From positions 3,293,501 to 3,357,500 of the forward strand of contig NZ_CP060139.1 in the NCBI RefSeq assembly GCF_014524565.1: a stretch of 64,000 nucleotides of DNA. The letters are read 5' to 3'. Position numbers and translations under genes: made by a program. The first letter of the stretch is position 1, and each line of letters begins with the position of its first letter. The notes below the pieces were generated by a model. It was not told the DNA's origin and did not search any database. It saw only the letters and a program-made list of their open reading frames with translations. This document shows positions 51,830-60,690 of this stretch, one piece after another. The DNA comes from Croceimicrobium hydrocarbonivorans (GTDB taxonomy: Bacteria > Bacteroidota > Bacteroidia > Flavobacteriales > Schleiferiaceae).

Positions 51830-54800
51830 ATGGATTTTACCCCGTATCCCTTTGGTATTGGAAGGCGACTTCCGGTTCCTAAATCTTCAATTTCTTTTTT
51901 GCTGCTACTGCTCTTTTTCAGTGGGGGCAAGGTTTTCGGGCAAAACAAAGGTCTGGAGCAAATGCTTGCAATTAAAGATGCTTCTATTAAATCCTGTTTA
52001 GAACAAATCGAAGCGCAAAGCGACTATGTGTTTAGTTATAGTGCTGATTTAAAGCTCGATCAAATTCAAGTAGACTTTCCCCAAGAAGCCATGAAACTCA
52101 GTGATTGTTTGGAACATTTAAGTGCTAAACATCAATTAAGCTTTCAGATAATCGGGAAAAACATTTCCGTAAAGCAGAAGAATAAGTCGGCGGAAGACCC
52201 TGTAAAGTCCTCCCAAATAATCAAAGCCACAGGCTATATCTATGATGATCAGGGCTTGCCCTTACCTGGAGCTAATATTCAATCTTTGGATGGTCGCTAT
52301 GGCAGCGCCACCAATGCATTGGGCTATTTTTCTTTTAATCTCACCAGCGATGTAGATAGCCTGGAAGTATCCTTTATCGGCCTGCAAAACCAGAGGTTTG
52401 CACTGGATAGTCAGGAAGTAAAACTTTGGATGACCGCTGTAAATTCAGATTTGGATGAAGTAGTGGTGGTAGGCTATCGTAAACAGAAACGCATCAACTT
52501 AACCACTTCGGTGGCATCAGTGGGCAGTGAAGAATTAGCCAAGCATGAAGTTCCCAGTCTGGATCAAGCTTTAATTGGCCGGATGGCCGGAGTGGAGGTA
52601 ATTCAGCCCACCGGGGATCCCGGAAGTTCCGCATCCTTTCGTATTCGTGGATTAAAGTCGATAGGAGCCGGTTCGCAACCTTTAATTGTGGTAGATGGTC
52701 AGCCTATTTCCGATCAGAGTGGGATCGCATCTTTAAATCCTGCGGATATCAGCCGGGTAGACGTATTAAAGGACGCGGCGGCTACCGCAATTTACGGCTC
52801 TCGAGGTGCAAATGGCGTAGTGCTCATTAGTACTAAAAGCGGGAAAGAGGGGCCAACGAAATTCAATTTTTCGGTGACACAGAGCTACCAATCGGTTTTG
52901 AAGCAAGTAGAATTATTAGATGCCTATGATTTTGCCGATTCCCGCAATCAGGCCTATCGCAATAGCTGGATACAGCAAAACCCAGGACAGCCGGTGCCTA
53001 CTGATCCCCGAGATTATGGAATTCCGGATTATATGCTGCCCTACCTCGAAGGCAAATCCGGTCTTACTAATACCAATTGGCAAGATGAGATTTTTCAACT
53101 GGCACCTATGTCGCGCTACAATCTCTCTGCTTCGGGAAATAGTGCGGGTTTGCTCTACTTTCTATCTGCCAATTATTTAAAGCAAGAGGGCTTGGTTAAA
53201 GGTTCGGATTATGAGCGCTTTAGCTTTCGTTCCAATTTTGAGGGGAAGTTTAAATCCTGGCTTAGCTATGGCTTGAAATTAAACCCTTCCTATGCCATTA
53301 AGAACGAGGTAAGCTCCGAGAATTACAGTGATGATGGAGTGGTATTAATCGCCCAGGTAGCCGATCCTTTTTTTCCGGTGCGAGAGGCCAATGGCGATTT
53401 GGTTTTGGGAGGCATTTATCCAGAAACCGTAGGTGGCCCGGTTGAAAATCCGGTGGCCCTTGCTACACAAATTGAGGATAAAACCGAAGAAATTCGACTG
53501 ATCGCCAATACCTACCTGGAGATTGAACCCATCCGCAATTTGAAAATTAAGACCCTCTTGGGCACCGATCTAATTTCGAGAAAGTACACCTATTATCGTC
53601 CCTCCAATTTAGGTCAATACCGCAGCGCCCCGCCAGTAAGTGCGGTGGGGAAATTTCAGGCTCGACGAATTCTCAATTGGGTTTCAGAAAATACCCTGAA
53701 CTATGATTTCGATTGGGGAGCGCATCAATTCAATTTTTTAGGGGGCATCACCGCCCAATCCGAATCTGCAGAACGAGGCTGGATGAACGGTAGGGGATTT
53801 CCGAATGATGAGACCTTTAACATCAATATTGCTGATGAAATAAATGCCGGGAATAATATTGATGAATGGACCTTAATGTCTTACCTGGCGCGCTTGATGT
53901 ACGAATTCGATAATCGCTATTTACTTTCTGCATCGCTGCGCAGTGATGGTTCTTCGCGTTTCGGATCCAATAGCCGCTGGGGAACCTTTCCTTCATTTTC
54001 CGCTGCTTGGCGATTGAGCTCCGAGAAGTTCTTTCCGAAATTGAATTGGCTCAATCAATTAAAGTTTCGGGGCAGTATTGGTGAAACCGGAAACTTTTCC
54101 ATCCCCAATTATGGCTCTATCTCCTTATTAGGGGATTACAATTATGTCTTTAATAATGATCGCAGCTTAGGCATCGCCCCCTATACTAATCCTAATGTAA
54201 ATCTCACTTGGGAAACCACGGTAATGCAAGATTATGGCCTCGACCTTAATCTCTTTAGCAATCAGCTAGAGCTTAGCCTTGATTATTACATTTCTAATAC
54301 CTCCGGGATGTTATTGGATGTGCCAGTTCCTGCCCATTCTGGCTTTGTGAGTTCTTTGTCGAATTTGGGAAAATCGCAAAACAAAGGTTGGGATATTAGC
54401 CTTTTGCATAGCTATGAGCGTAAAAGTTTCCAATGGACCAATCGCTTGAATTTCAGTACTAACAAAAACAAAATTATCGCTTTGGGGCCTGGGCAGGAGT
54501 ACCTCCGTACCTGGTATACTTCTACCGAAGTGGGAGGCGAATTAAGTGCCTATTGGGGCTATCGCAGTTTAGGAGTGCTCAGTCAGGAGGATATTGAGCA
54601 GGGATATCCTGTGCGCTCCGATGCCATGCCGGGTTTTACCTATCGCTGGGAAGATGTTAATGGGGATGGTGAAATCACCGAGGAAGACAAAACTATTTTG
54701 GGAAGCTATTTCCCGGATTATACCTGGAGTTTGGCCAGTAGCCTGAATTATAAAAACTTCGATTTCAGCTTTCTGATGCAATCGGTGCAAGGCCATGAAA

Positions 54801-55192
54801 TCTTCAATTATACCCGCTTATGGACTACCAATCCAGAGAATTGGAGCCCAGTATTAAAAGAAGTGTACAACAATCCGGATTATGTGAAACCACTTAAAAA
54901 TCAAACCGATAAAAACTATCAGCGCAGTAGCGTATTAATCGAAGATGGTTCCTATATCCGGATTAAGAATATTACCCTCGGCTACAGTCTCAGTAAAGCC
55001 CTTTTAGAAAGCTTGAATTTGAGTAATCTGCGCCTCTACTTTTCAATGGAGAACCCTTTTATGTTCACGGATTATACCGGAACCAATCCCGAAGTGAGCT
55101 CCAGGAATAGCAATAGCCTGCAATTGGGCATTGATTATGGGAATTACCCTATCGCTCGAATTTTCTCCATGGGAGCTAATCTGTCATTTTAA
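51830..55192 (+). CDS. SusC/RagA family TonB-dependent transporter with STN domain
   Basis: A 1120-aa outer-membrane transporter. After a signal segment (SFLLLLLFFSGGKVFGQN) comes an STN secretin-like domain (about 45-115; IKSCLEQIEAQSDYVFSYSA). A CarboxypepD-regulatory-like domain follows (133-210; KATGYIYDDQGLPLPGANIQ), then the plug (SLDQALIGRMAGVEVIQPTG; VDVLKDAAATAIYGSRGANG) and a 22-strand barrel ending in FSMGANLSF. The STN domain marks it as a signal-transducing transporter that controls the sigma/FecR pair. With SusD it imports a substrate, probably a glycerophosphodiester given the GDPD gene downstream. Its TAA overlaps the susD ATG by 1 bp. Confidence 0.95.
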   Translation: MDFTPYPFGIGRRLPVPKSSISFLLLLLFFSGGKVFGQNKGLEQMLAIKDASIKSCLEQIEAQSDYVFSYSADLKLDQIQVDFPQEAMKLSDCLEHLSAKHQLSFQIIGKNISVKQKNKSAEDPVKSSQIIKATGYIYDDQGLPLPGANIQSLDGRYGSATNALGYFSFNLTSDVDSLEVSFIGLQNQRFALDSQEVKLWMTAVNSDLDEVVVVGYRKQKRINLTTSVASVGSEELAKHEVPSLDQALIGRMAGVEVIQPTGDPGSSASFRIRGLKSIGAGSQPLIVVDGQPISDQSGIASLNPADISRVDVLKDAAATAIYGSRGANGVVLISTKSGKEGPTKFNFSVTQSYQSVLKQVELLDAYDFADSRNQAYRNSWIQQNPGQPVPTDPRDYGIPDYMLPYLEGKSGLTNTNWQDEIFQLAPMSRYNLSASGNSAGLLYFLSANYLKQEGLVKGSDYERFSFRSNFEGKFKSWLSYGLKLNPSYAIKNEVSSENYSDDGVVLIAQVADPFFPVREANGDLVLGGIYPETVGGPVENPVALATQIEDKTEEIRLIANTYLEIEPIRNLKIKTLLGTDLISRKYTYYRPSNLGQYRSAPPVSAVGKFQARRILNWVSENTLNYDFDWGAHQFNFLGGITAQSESAERGWMNGRGFPNDETFNINIADEINAGNNIDEWTLMSYLARLMYEFDNRYLLSASLRSDGSSRFGSNSRWGTFPSFSAAWRLSSEKFFPKLNWLNQLKFRGSIGETGNFSIPNYGSISLLGDYNYVFNNDRSLGIAPYTNPNVNLTWETTVMQDYGLDLNLFSNQLELSLDYYISNTSGMLLDVPVPAHSGFVSSLSNLGKSQNKGWDISLLHSYERKSFQWTNRLNFSTNKNKIIALGPGQEYLRTWYTSTEVGGELSAYWGYRSLGVLSQEDIEQGYPVRSDAMPGFTYRWEDVNGDGEITEEDKTILGSYFPDYTWSLASSLNYKNFDFSFLMQSVQGHEIFNYTRLWTTNPENWSPVLKEVYNNPDYVKPLKNQTDKNYQRSSVLIEDGSYIRIKNITLGYSLSKALLESLNLSNLRLYFSMENPFMFTDYTGTNPEVSSRNSNSLQLGIDYGNYPIARIFSMGANLSF

Positions 55193-56634
55193 TGAATCGG
55201 ATCATGAGGAAGTATCTATTAGTTATCGGATTGGCCTTAAGCCTTGTAGCTTGCGAGAAGGATTTCTTGGATCGCCATCCTAAAACCCAAATGAATGCGG
55301 CTAATTTTTACCGCAATCGAGATGATTTAAATTATGCTCTTACGGCGGCTTATGCCAGCTTAGCCAGTGATGGTCAGTATGGCTACAATTTTATGCATTT
55401 GATGGAGATCCGATCCGATAATTCAAGTCTCGCTGATTATTCGCGTAGTGGGCGGCGTTATGGCGATATTGACTTTTTTACGCTCAGCTCCGAGAATGCA
55501 GTATTGGAGCAAAGCTGGCGCTCTTGTTATAATGGTATTAATCGTTGCAATCTGGTTTTAGATCACCTGGCTTCTATTCCGGATATGTCAGAAGCGGAGA
55601 AAGCCCAGCGCAAAGGAGAAGCCTTGTTTATTCGTTCGCTCAGCTATTTTAATATGCTACGTTTATGGGGGGAGGTTCCCTTAATTCTTAGTGAAACCAC
55701 GGATCCCATGCAGAGCTTCCAGCAAAAGCGCAAGCCGGTAGCTGAGGTTTATGCCTTATTGGTATCCGATCTGGAGGAGGCTCAGTCCTTATTAACTGCA
55801 AAAGCCGAAGAGTCTGGAAGGGCAACCCGTGGTGCGGCCCAAGCCTTATTGGCTAAGGTGCATTTAAGTCAGGGTGCTTATGCGGCGGCGGTACAAAGCT
55901 TAAAACCCTTAATTGGTACGTATCGATTGCTGGACGATTATGCGCAGGTTTTCGCCCTTTCGAATGAGAATAATGAGGAAGTAATTTTTTCCATTCAATA
56001 CAAAGGTGGCCTCAATGGATTGGGGAGCAAATTTGCCAACTTATGTGCCATTGATCTAAGTTTGGTGGGTAATGGCTCAGCTTATGGAGACAATTTACCC
56101 TCGGAGGATTTGATTAAATCCTACAGCACTAATGATCGTCGATTAGGCGTAAATATCGACAGCCTTTTTGGCGTGCCTTATTGCAAGAAATATATAGAGT
56201 CGGTACCAGCCAATTTTGAGGGCGATAAGAACTTCATTGTACTACGCTATGCTGATGTTTTACTGATGTTAGCAGAGGCCATCAATGAACTAGGCTATCA
56301 AAGCGATCCTACTGGCAATCAAACAGAAGCCTTCATTTATCTCAATGCAATTCGCCTGAGAGCGGGATTAAGTCCATTAAACTCTAGTGACCTAGCCGAT
56401 CAAAATGCCTTTCGTGAAGCGGTGTTTAAGGAACGTCGCAAGGAATTAGCTTTTGAGAATCATCGCTGGTTTGACATGATCCGCAGTGGAAAGGCATCGG
56501 CGGTAAGCCAGGTGGCCTCTACCCAAGGACCTATCCAAACTTATTTTGACTATAAAAATTTATACCCCATCCCCGAAAGGGAAATTATTACGGTAAACAA
56601 CTCGGCTTATATGTGGCAAAACCCGGGCTATTAA
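55192..56634 (+). CDS. SusD/RagB family nutrient-binding lipoprotein
   Basis: A 480-aa lipoprotein with signal sequence LLVIGLALSLVAC. SusD_N begins with EKDFLDRHPKTQMNAANFYR. The helical TPR-like core includes KGEALFIRSLSYFNMLRLWG and RATRGAAQALLAKVHLSQGA, and the RagB/SusD C-terminal part has FKERRKELAFENHRWFDMIR and LYPIPEREI. It forms the lid over the SusC barrel and binds the substrate. It is translationally coupled to susC. Confidence 0.95.
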   Translation: MNRIMRKYLLVIGLALSLVACEKDFLDRHPKTQMNAANFYRNRDDLNYALTAAYASLASDGQYGYNFMHLMEIRSDNSSLADYSRSGRRYGDIDFFTLSSENAVLEQSWRSCYNGINRCNLVLDHLASIPDMSEAEKAQRKGEALFIRSLSYFNMLRLWGEVPLILSETTDPMQSFQQKRKPVAEVYALLVSDLEEAQSLLTAKAEESGRATRGAAQALLAKVHLSQGAYAAAVQSLKPLIGTYRLLDDYAQVFALSNENNEEVIFSIQYKGGLNGLGSKFANLCAIDLSLVGNGSAYGDNLPSEDLIKSYSTNDRRLGVNIDSLFGVPYCKKYIESVPANFEGDKNFIVLRYADVLLMLAEAINELGYQSDPTGNQTEAFIYLNAIRLRAGLSPLNSSDLADQNAFREAVFKERRKELAFENHRWFDMIRSGKASAVSQVASTQGPIQTYFDYKNLYPIPEREIITVNNSAYMWQNPGY

Positions 56635-56655
56635 GACTTTCATTTATAATCACAA

Positions 56656-56671
56656 ATCACAATTTAAATCA
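56656..56671 (+). repeat. Leader repeat, copy 2
   Basis: ATCACAATTTAAATCA, identical to 51804-51819, again just before a start codon of the same operon. Confidence 0.6.
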
Positions 56672-56678
56672 GTAACAA

Positions 56679-57785
56679 ATGAAAAAGGGAAAATTACTAT
56701 TTGCGGTTCTTGCTTTTTGGGCAACTGGCATGAGCGCTCAGATAGACAGCATGGAGCTCCGGAATTTCGGTACTCCGCTGGAAAAACATCTGTATCAATA
56801 CGATGCGGCACAGAACATTATTGAGGACCTCGTTTACGAATATTCCAGCAGCTCGAATACCTGGCTTTTAAGCCTTAAGTACACTCCCATGAACTACGAT
56901 GCCAATGGCAATTATGCTGAGAAGTACAAATTTGTGTACAACTCTGGCGCTTGGGATACCTTAAACCATTATGTGTATGCCTACGATGCTGATGGCAACC
57001 AAACCCAGATGAAGAACTACGAAAAGAACGGTGCAATCTGGGATGCTGTGGAAGGTTATAATCATAGTTACGATCTGTTTGATCGCAGAACCAGTACCAT
57101 TCGTGTACAGTGGGATGGGAAGTACAAATTCCGTTTACGGGTGTATTCGGGGCATGATGCCAAAAAGAACCACACTATTTACCGTGAGACCTATAATTCT
57201 GCGACACCTAGCGGAGGTACCGATCGTTCGAATTTCGACCTTATGATGGCTTTGGTAGAAGCTGATATCACCTGGAAGAATAGTGCATCGGATCCGGATT
57301 GGTGGTATGGTTATACTCAGGCTTTTACCTACACTAATAATGACCAGAATGAGAGTCAGGAAAGAGTAACAGGGAAACCAGAAAACACCTATCAGGATAA
57401 ATACAAATGGGAGCGGACCTATGATGCCAATGGGACCATCCTTTCTGAAGTGGCTTTCGAATGGAATGGTGCAGATCCCAATTCTGGAACCTGGAATGCG
57501 CCTAGTGATAGCCTTACTTACCATTATTATGTGACCTCAGGGGTAGGATTAAATGAATGGGCAATGGATCTCCATTTTTATCCTAATCCGGTTCAAGATC
57601 GTATGCAAATTGAGGCCATAGGTGCAGCAAACTTGCAAATTTTTGATATGAGCGGTGTAAAGGTTAAGGAGCTTCATTTGAATGGAAACCAAGAAATAGA
57701 CCTGGCCGACTTAAAAGCTGGTTTGTATTTAATTCGTTTGGAAGATCAAGCTTCGACCTTCCAGGGACGATTTGTAAAACTTTAA
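56679..57785 (+). CDS. T9SS type A protein with YD-like repeats
   Basis: A 368-aa secreted protein, signal peptide MKKGKLLFAVLAFWATGMSA. It contains short Tyr/Asp/Gly repeats (HLYQYDAAQNIIED; MNYDANGNYAEKYKFVYNSG; YDADGNQTQM; WERTYDANGTIL) and ends in a type A sorting domain (MDLHFYPNPVQDRMQIEAIG, then LKAGLYLIRLEDQ and FVKL). It is a paralogue of the gene at 48905. Lying between susD and the GDPD gene, it is probably a surface-bound or secreted partner of the uptake system; its ligand is unknown. Confidence 0.88.
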   Translation: MKKGKLLFAVLAFWATGMSAQIDSMELRNFGTPLEKHLYQYDAAQNIIEDLVYEYSSSSNTWLLSLKYTPMNYDANGNYAEKYKFVYNSGAWDTLNHYVYAYDADGNQTQMKNYEKNGAIWDAVEGYNHSYDLFDRRTSTIRVQWDGKYKFRLRVYSGHDAKKNHTIYRETYNSATPSGGTDRSNFDLMMALVEADITWKNSASDPDWWYGYTQAFTYTNNDQNESQERVTGKPENTYQDKYKWERTYDANGTILSEVAFEWNGADPNSGTWNAPSDSLTYHYYVTSGVGLNEWAMDLHFYPNPVQDRMQIEAIGAANLQIFDMSGVKVKELHLNGNQEIDLADLKAGLYLIRLEDQASTFQGRFVKL

Positions 57786-57806
57786 TTCGGAGTTCAATTG
57801 TTTGGG

Positions 57807-57834
57807 GTGCCCCCGGTTTTTAACTGTGGGGCAC
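57807..57834 (+). terminator. Intercistronic hairpin
   Basis: GTGCCCC / GGGGCAC, a 7-bp GC-rich stem with a 14-nt loop, 22 bp after the T9SS stop. The tail TTATTTAATTT is weak, so this may only partly terminate before the GDPD gene. Confidence 0.55.
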
Positions 57835-57850
57835 TTATTTAATTTCTGCT

Positions 57851-58786
57851 ATGAAAAAATACCTGAGCTTAATTCTCTTAGTTCTTGCTTACGCTTACAG
57901 TAATGCTCAAGTTCGAAGTCCTCGAAATGCAGAGGAACTAAAAGCCTTGTTTTTAAACGCTGAATCTGAGCAAATTCTGGTTTGTGCCCATCGGGGTGAT
58001 TGGCGTAATGCGCCCGAAAACTCCTTACAAGCGGTGCAAAATTGTATGGAGATGGGAGTAGATATTGTAGAGGTAGATATTCGCAAAACCAAGGACGATC
58101 AATTAATCTTAATGCACGATCGCAGTTTGGATCGAACCACTACCGGAAAGGGGAAGATTAGCGATTGGCTTTTGGCTGATATTAAAGATCTGCGCCTAAA
58201 AAATGGGGCCGGAATGAAAACAGATCATAAGGTTCCCACATTAGAAGAATTAATGCTCTTAATTAAAGGGAAGCCCATTTTGGTAAATCTCGATAAAGCT
58301 TGGGATAATTTGCCTTTGGCTTATGCGGTCCTTAAAAAAACAGGTACTCTTAATCAGGCTATATTTAAAGGAAATGAGCCTTTGTTTAAGATGCGGGAAC
58401 AATGGGGTGCTTATATGGATAGTATCATGTATATGCCCATGGTGTGGCCAGAACATCATAGCATTTACAAACGCGATTCCATCCAAAGTCCGCGCGCTTA
58501 TACCCAGGGTTTCTATACCAACTTTAAGCCCGTAGCCTTTGAGGTGATTATCGAAAGTGAGAATTCTTCCGTTTTGGAAGCGATGACTTTAATGAAGGAT
58601 CAGCAGACCAGTATTTGGATAAATACCCTATGGTCTGAATTATGTGCCGGCCACTACGATGATCTGGCGCAGTATGATCCGGAATTGCATTGGGGTTGGG
58701 TGATTAAAGCCGGGGCGCAGGTGATTCAAACCGATCGACCGGCCAAACTGCTGGATTATCTACGGACTAAAGGTTTGCATCCTTAA
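57851..58786 (+). CDS. Glycerophosphodiester phosphodiesterase family protein
   Basis: A 311-aa secreted enzyme with signal peptide MKKYLSLILLVLAYAYSNAQ. The GDPD TIM barrel shows the catalytic and metal residues AHRGD (His47), PENSL (Glu56), VEVDIRKTKD (Glu74, Asp76) and LILMHD (His89), later KPILVNLDK. It hydrolyses glycerophosphodiesters to glycerol-3-phosphate and an alcohol in the periplasm or outside. As the last gene of the SusCD locus it points to phospholipid-derived substrates. The family also includes enzymes acting on related diesters, so the exact substrate is inferred. Confidence 0.93.
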   Translation: MKKYLSLILLVLAYAYSNAQVRSPRNAEELKALFLNAESEQILVCAHRGDWRNAPENSLQAVQNCMEMGVDIVEVDIRKTKDDQLILMHDRSLDRTTTGKGKISDWLLADIKDLRLKNGAGMKTDHKVPTLEELMLLIKGKPILVNLDKAWDNLPLAYAVLKKTGTLNQAIFKGNEPLFKMREQWGAYMDSIMYMPMVWPEHHSIYKRDSIQSPRAYTQGFYTNFKPVAFEVIIESENSSVLEAMTLMKDQQTSIWINTLWSELCAGHYDDLAQYDPELHWGWVIKAGAQVIQTDRPAKLLDYLRTKGLHP

Positions 58787-58799
58787 AGTTGATGATTCC

Positions 58800-59474
58800 T
58801 TATAGGTTGATACGTTCTCGGAAGGCTTCTTTATAGGCCCGACCAATAGGAATTTCCAAATCGTTTTTAAGGATAAGTACCGTACTACGAACTTCCAAAA
58901 TTTGCTCCAGATTTATGAGGTAAGATTTATGGACTCTTTGAAAGCCATGGTCGCCTAATTTCTGCTCCCAATAGTTTAAGGTTTCCTTGCTGAGCACGGT
59001 TTTATCCTTAAGATGCAGCTCGGTATAATCCATGTCTGAGGCAATATAGAGAAGCTCTTTGCTGCTCACTGCAATATTTTCATAGCCACTTTTTACGAAG
59101 AAGGAATATTCCGGTTCTGCACTTTTATGTAGTGAATGATATTTATCCATGGCCTGAGCAAAACGCTCGGGGGCAATGGGTTTCATCAGGTAGTCGATTA
59201 CCTTAAACTCATAGCTCTCTAAAGCATAATCCGGAAAGGCGGTGGTGAGGATTACCGCGGGATGTGTTTTCAGATTGCGTAAAAAGTCCATGCCTGATAG
59301 ACGGGGGAGGTGGATGTCGAGAAAGATTAAGTCTACCTCCTCCTTCTGTAAAAACTCCTTGGCTTGCAAGGCATCGGTAAAGCTGGCTAGCAATTGCCAT
59401 TCTGGGTAATCCTGTAAATAATGCTTCAGGATGCGCTGGGCGGGGATTTGATCTTCAACTATAATGCACTTCAT
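58800..59474 (-). CDS. LytTR-family response regulator
   Basis: A 224-aa regulator. The N-terminal receiver (KCIIVEDQIPAQRILKHYLQ; phosphoacceptor Asp in LIFLDIHLPRLSG; Lys in VIDYLMKPI) is followed by a LytTR DNA-binding domain (SKELLYIASDMDYTELHLKD, then GFQRVHKSYLINLEQI). It starts with an ATG overlapping the stop of its kinase gene by 4 bp. Family members control small regulons, often of membrane or surface functions; the target is unknown. It converges on the GDPD gene. Confidence 0.94.
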   Translation of the reverse strand: MKCIIVEDQIPAQRILKHYLQDYPEWQLLASFTDALQAKEFLQKEEVDLIFLDIHLPRLSGMDFLRNLKTHPAVILTTAFPDYALESYEFKVIDYLMKPIAPERFAQAMDKYHSLHKSAEPEYSFFVKSGYENIAVSSKELLYIASDMDYTELHLKDKTVLSKETLNYWEQKLGDHGFQRVHKSYLINLEQILEVRSTVLILKNDLEIPIGRAYKEAFRERINL

Positions 59475-60499
59475 GACTGAGCACTGAGCTTAAGTTTTAA
59501 ATCTACACAATAGGTGCCAGCACTTTCACGGATCTTTAATTCATGTTGATCGGGATAAAGAAGCTCTAAGCGCTTTTGCACATTTTGCAGGCCAATGCCC
59601 CCTTTTAAATCTTCGGTATTAGACAGCTCCCCGAAATTATTGCAGCAGCTAAATTGTAAATCGCCTTCCGGCGAAAGCCGTAAACTGATCGCAATATCAA
59701 TCGCCTCACTGAGACTAGCTAAACTGTGCTTAAAGGCATTTTCAACAAAAACGGAAAGGATTAAGGGGGCAATGCGATATTGATCGGAAGCCAGTTCTTT
59801 GCTCCAGGATAATTTGCCTCTTTCCTCCATTTGCATTTCACTCAGCTCAATGAAGTTTTCTACTTGTTCCACCTCACGACTCAGCGGTACATATTGAGCC
59901 TGGGCTTCGTAAAGCATATAGCGCATAACCCCGGATAATTTGAGCAATACGGTGGCAGTTTTATTGGATTTCTCCAGCGCCAGAGCATATATATTATTGA
60001 GATTATTGAAGAGGAAATGTGGATTGATTTGGGATTTCAGAAACTGCAGTTCACTTTCCTTAATCAGGTTTTGCAATTCTTCGAGTTCCCTTTGTTTGGT
60101 AAGGGCATCCCAAGCGAACTTAAAACCGGTAAGGATGGTGATGGTAGGAAGTAAATCGGTGAGGGTGCGAAATATTCCTGGGAAATGAGTGCCTCGAGTA
60201 TCCGGGAAAAAGATTTGTTCCAAAATGCCTTCTTCAACCGCCATAACCAGAGCTAGTAATGCAATTAAAGCTAAACTAAAGCCCAGGTATTTCTTGCGAT
60301 AAAGCAATTTGGGTAAAAGGATATAATTAATGATGGCCGCCGTAAGGGCATAGTTCAGAAAGAAAAATACCTCATGCGTTTTCACCTGGCTCTCATTCTT
60401 CCAGCCTTCGCGATCGAAAGCATAAAAAACAAAGACCATGGCATGGAGGGCGATTTGAAAAATGAGCTCCCAGGAGCGTTTATGATTTCTGAATTGCAT
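59471..60499 (-). CDS. LytS-type sensor histidine kinase (His_kinase family)
   Basis: A 342-aa kinase. It starts at the ATG at 60499 rather than a GTG two codons upstream. Four membrane helices lie in the first 135 residues, with no large outside domain. A coiled coil (LTKQRELEELQNLIKESELQ) leads to the phosphoacceptor box FLKSQINPHFLFNNLNNIYA with the conserved His, then a divergent ATPase domain (LILSVFVENAFKHSL; GGIGLQNVQKRLELLY). It phosphorylates the coupled LytTR regulator. Confidence 0.93.
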   Translation of the reverse strand: MQFRNHKRSWELIFQIALHAMVFVFYAFDREGWKNESQVKTHEVFFFLNYALTAAIINYILLPKLLYRKKYLGFSLALIALLALVMAVEEGILEQIFFPDTRGTHFPGIFRTLTDLLPTITILTGFKFAWDALTKQRELEELQNLIKESELQFLKSQINPHFLFNNLNNIYALALEKSNKTATVLLKLSGVMRYMLYEAQAQYVPLSREVEQVENFIELSEMQMEERGKLSWSKELASDQYRIAPLILSVFVENAFKHSLASLSEAIDIAISLRLSPEGDLQFSCCNNFGELSNTEDLKGGIGLQNVQKRLELLYPDQHELKIRESAGTYCVDLKLKLSAQS

Positions 60500-60690
60500 C
60501 TTCACAAGGTAAATCTATAAACAATACTGAGCCTCTCTAATTAGGATCGGTAAACAGCTGATCTTTATGGTTCATCGACCGGTTTTAGGGCAATATGGTA
60601 GTTGGGAGGTCTGCTCTGGTCGTTCACCGGATTCTATTTGAGTAGTCAGGGAAAAGCTCGGTTCTTTGCACAGTAATTTTTTTTCATACG

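Noticed and set aside
57135-57524. A 129-codon minus-strand frame inside the T9SS gene at 56679
   Set aside because: It is antisense to a well-supported coding gene with a signal peptide and sorting domain. Its translation (Ile/Arg/Pro rich) looks like a shadow of the real frame.
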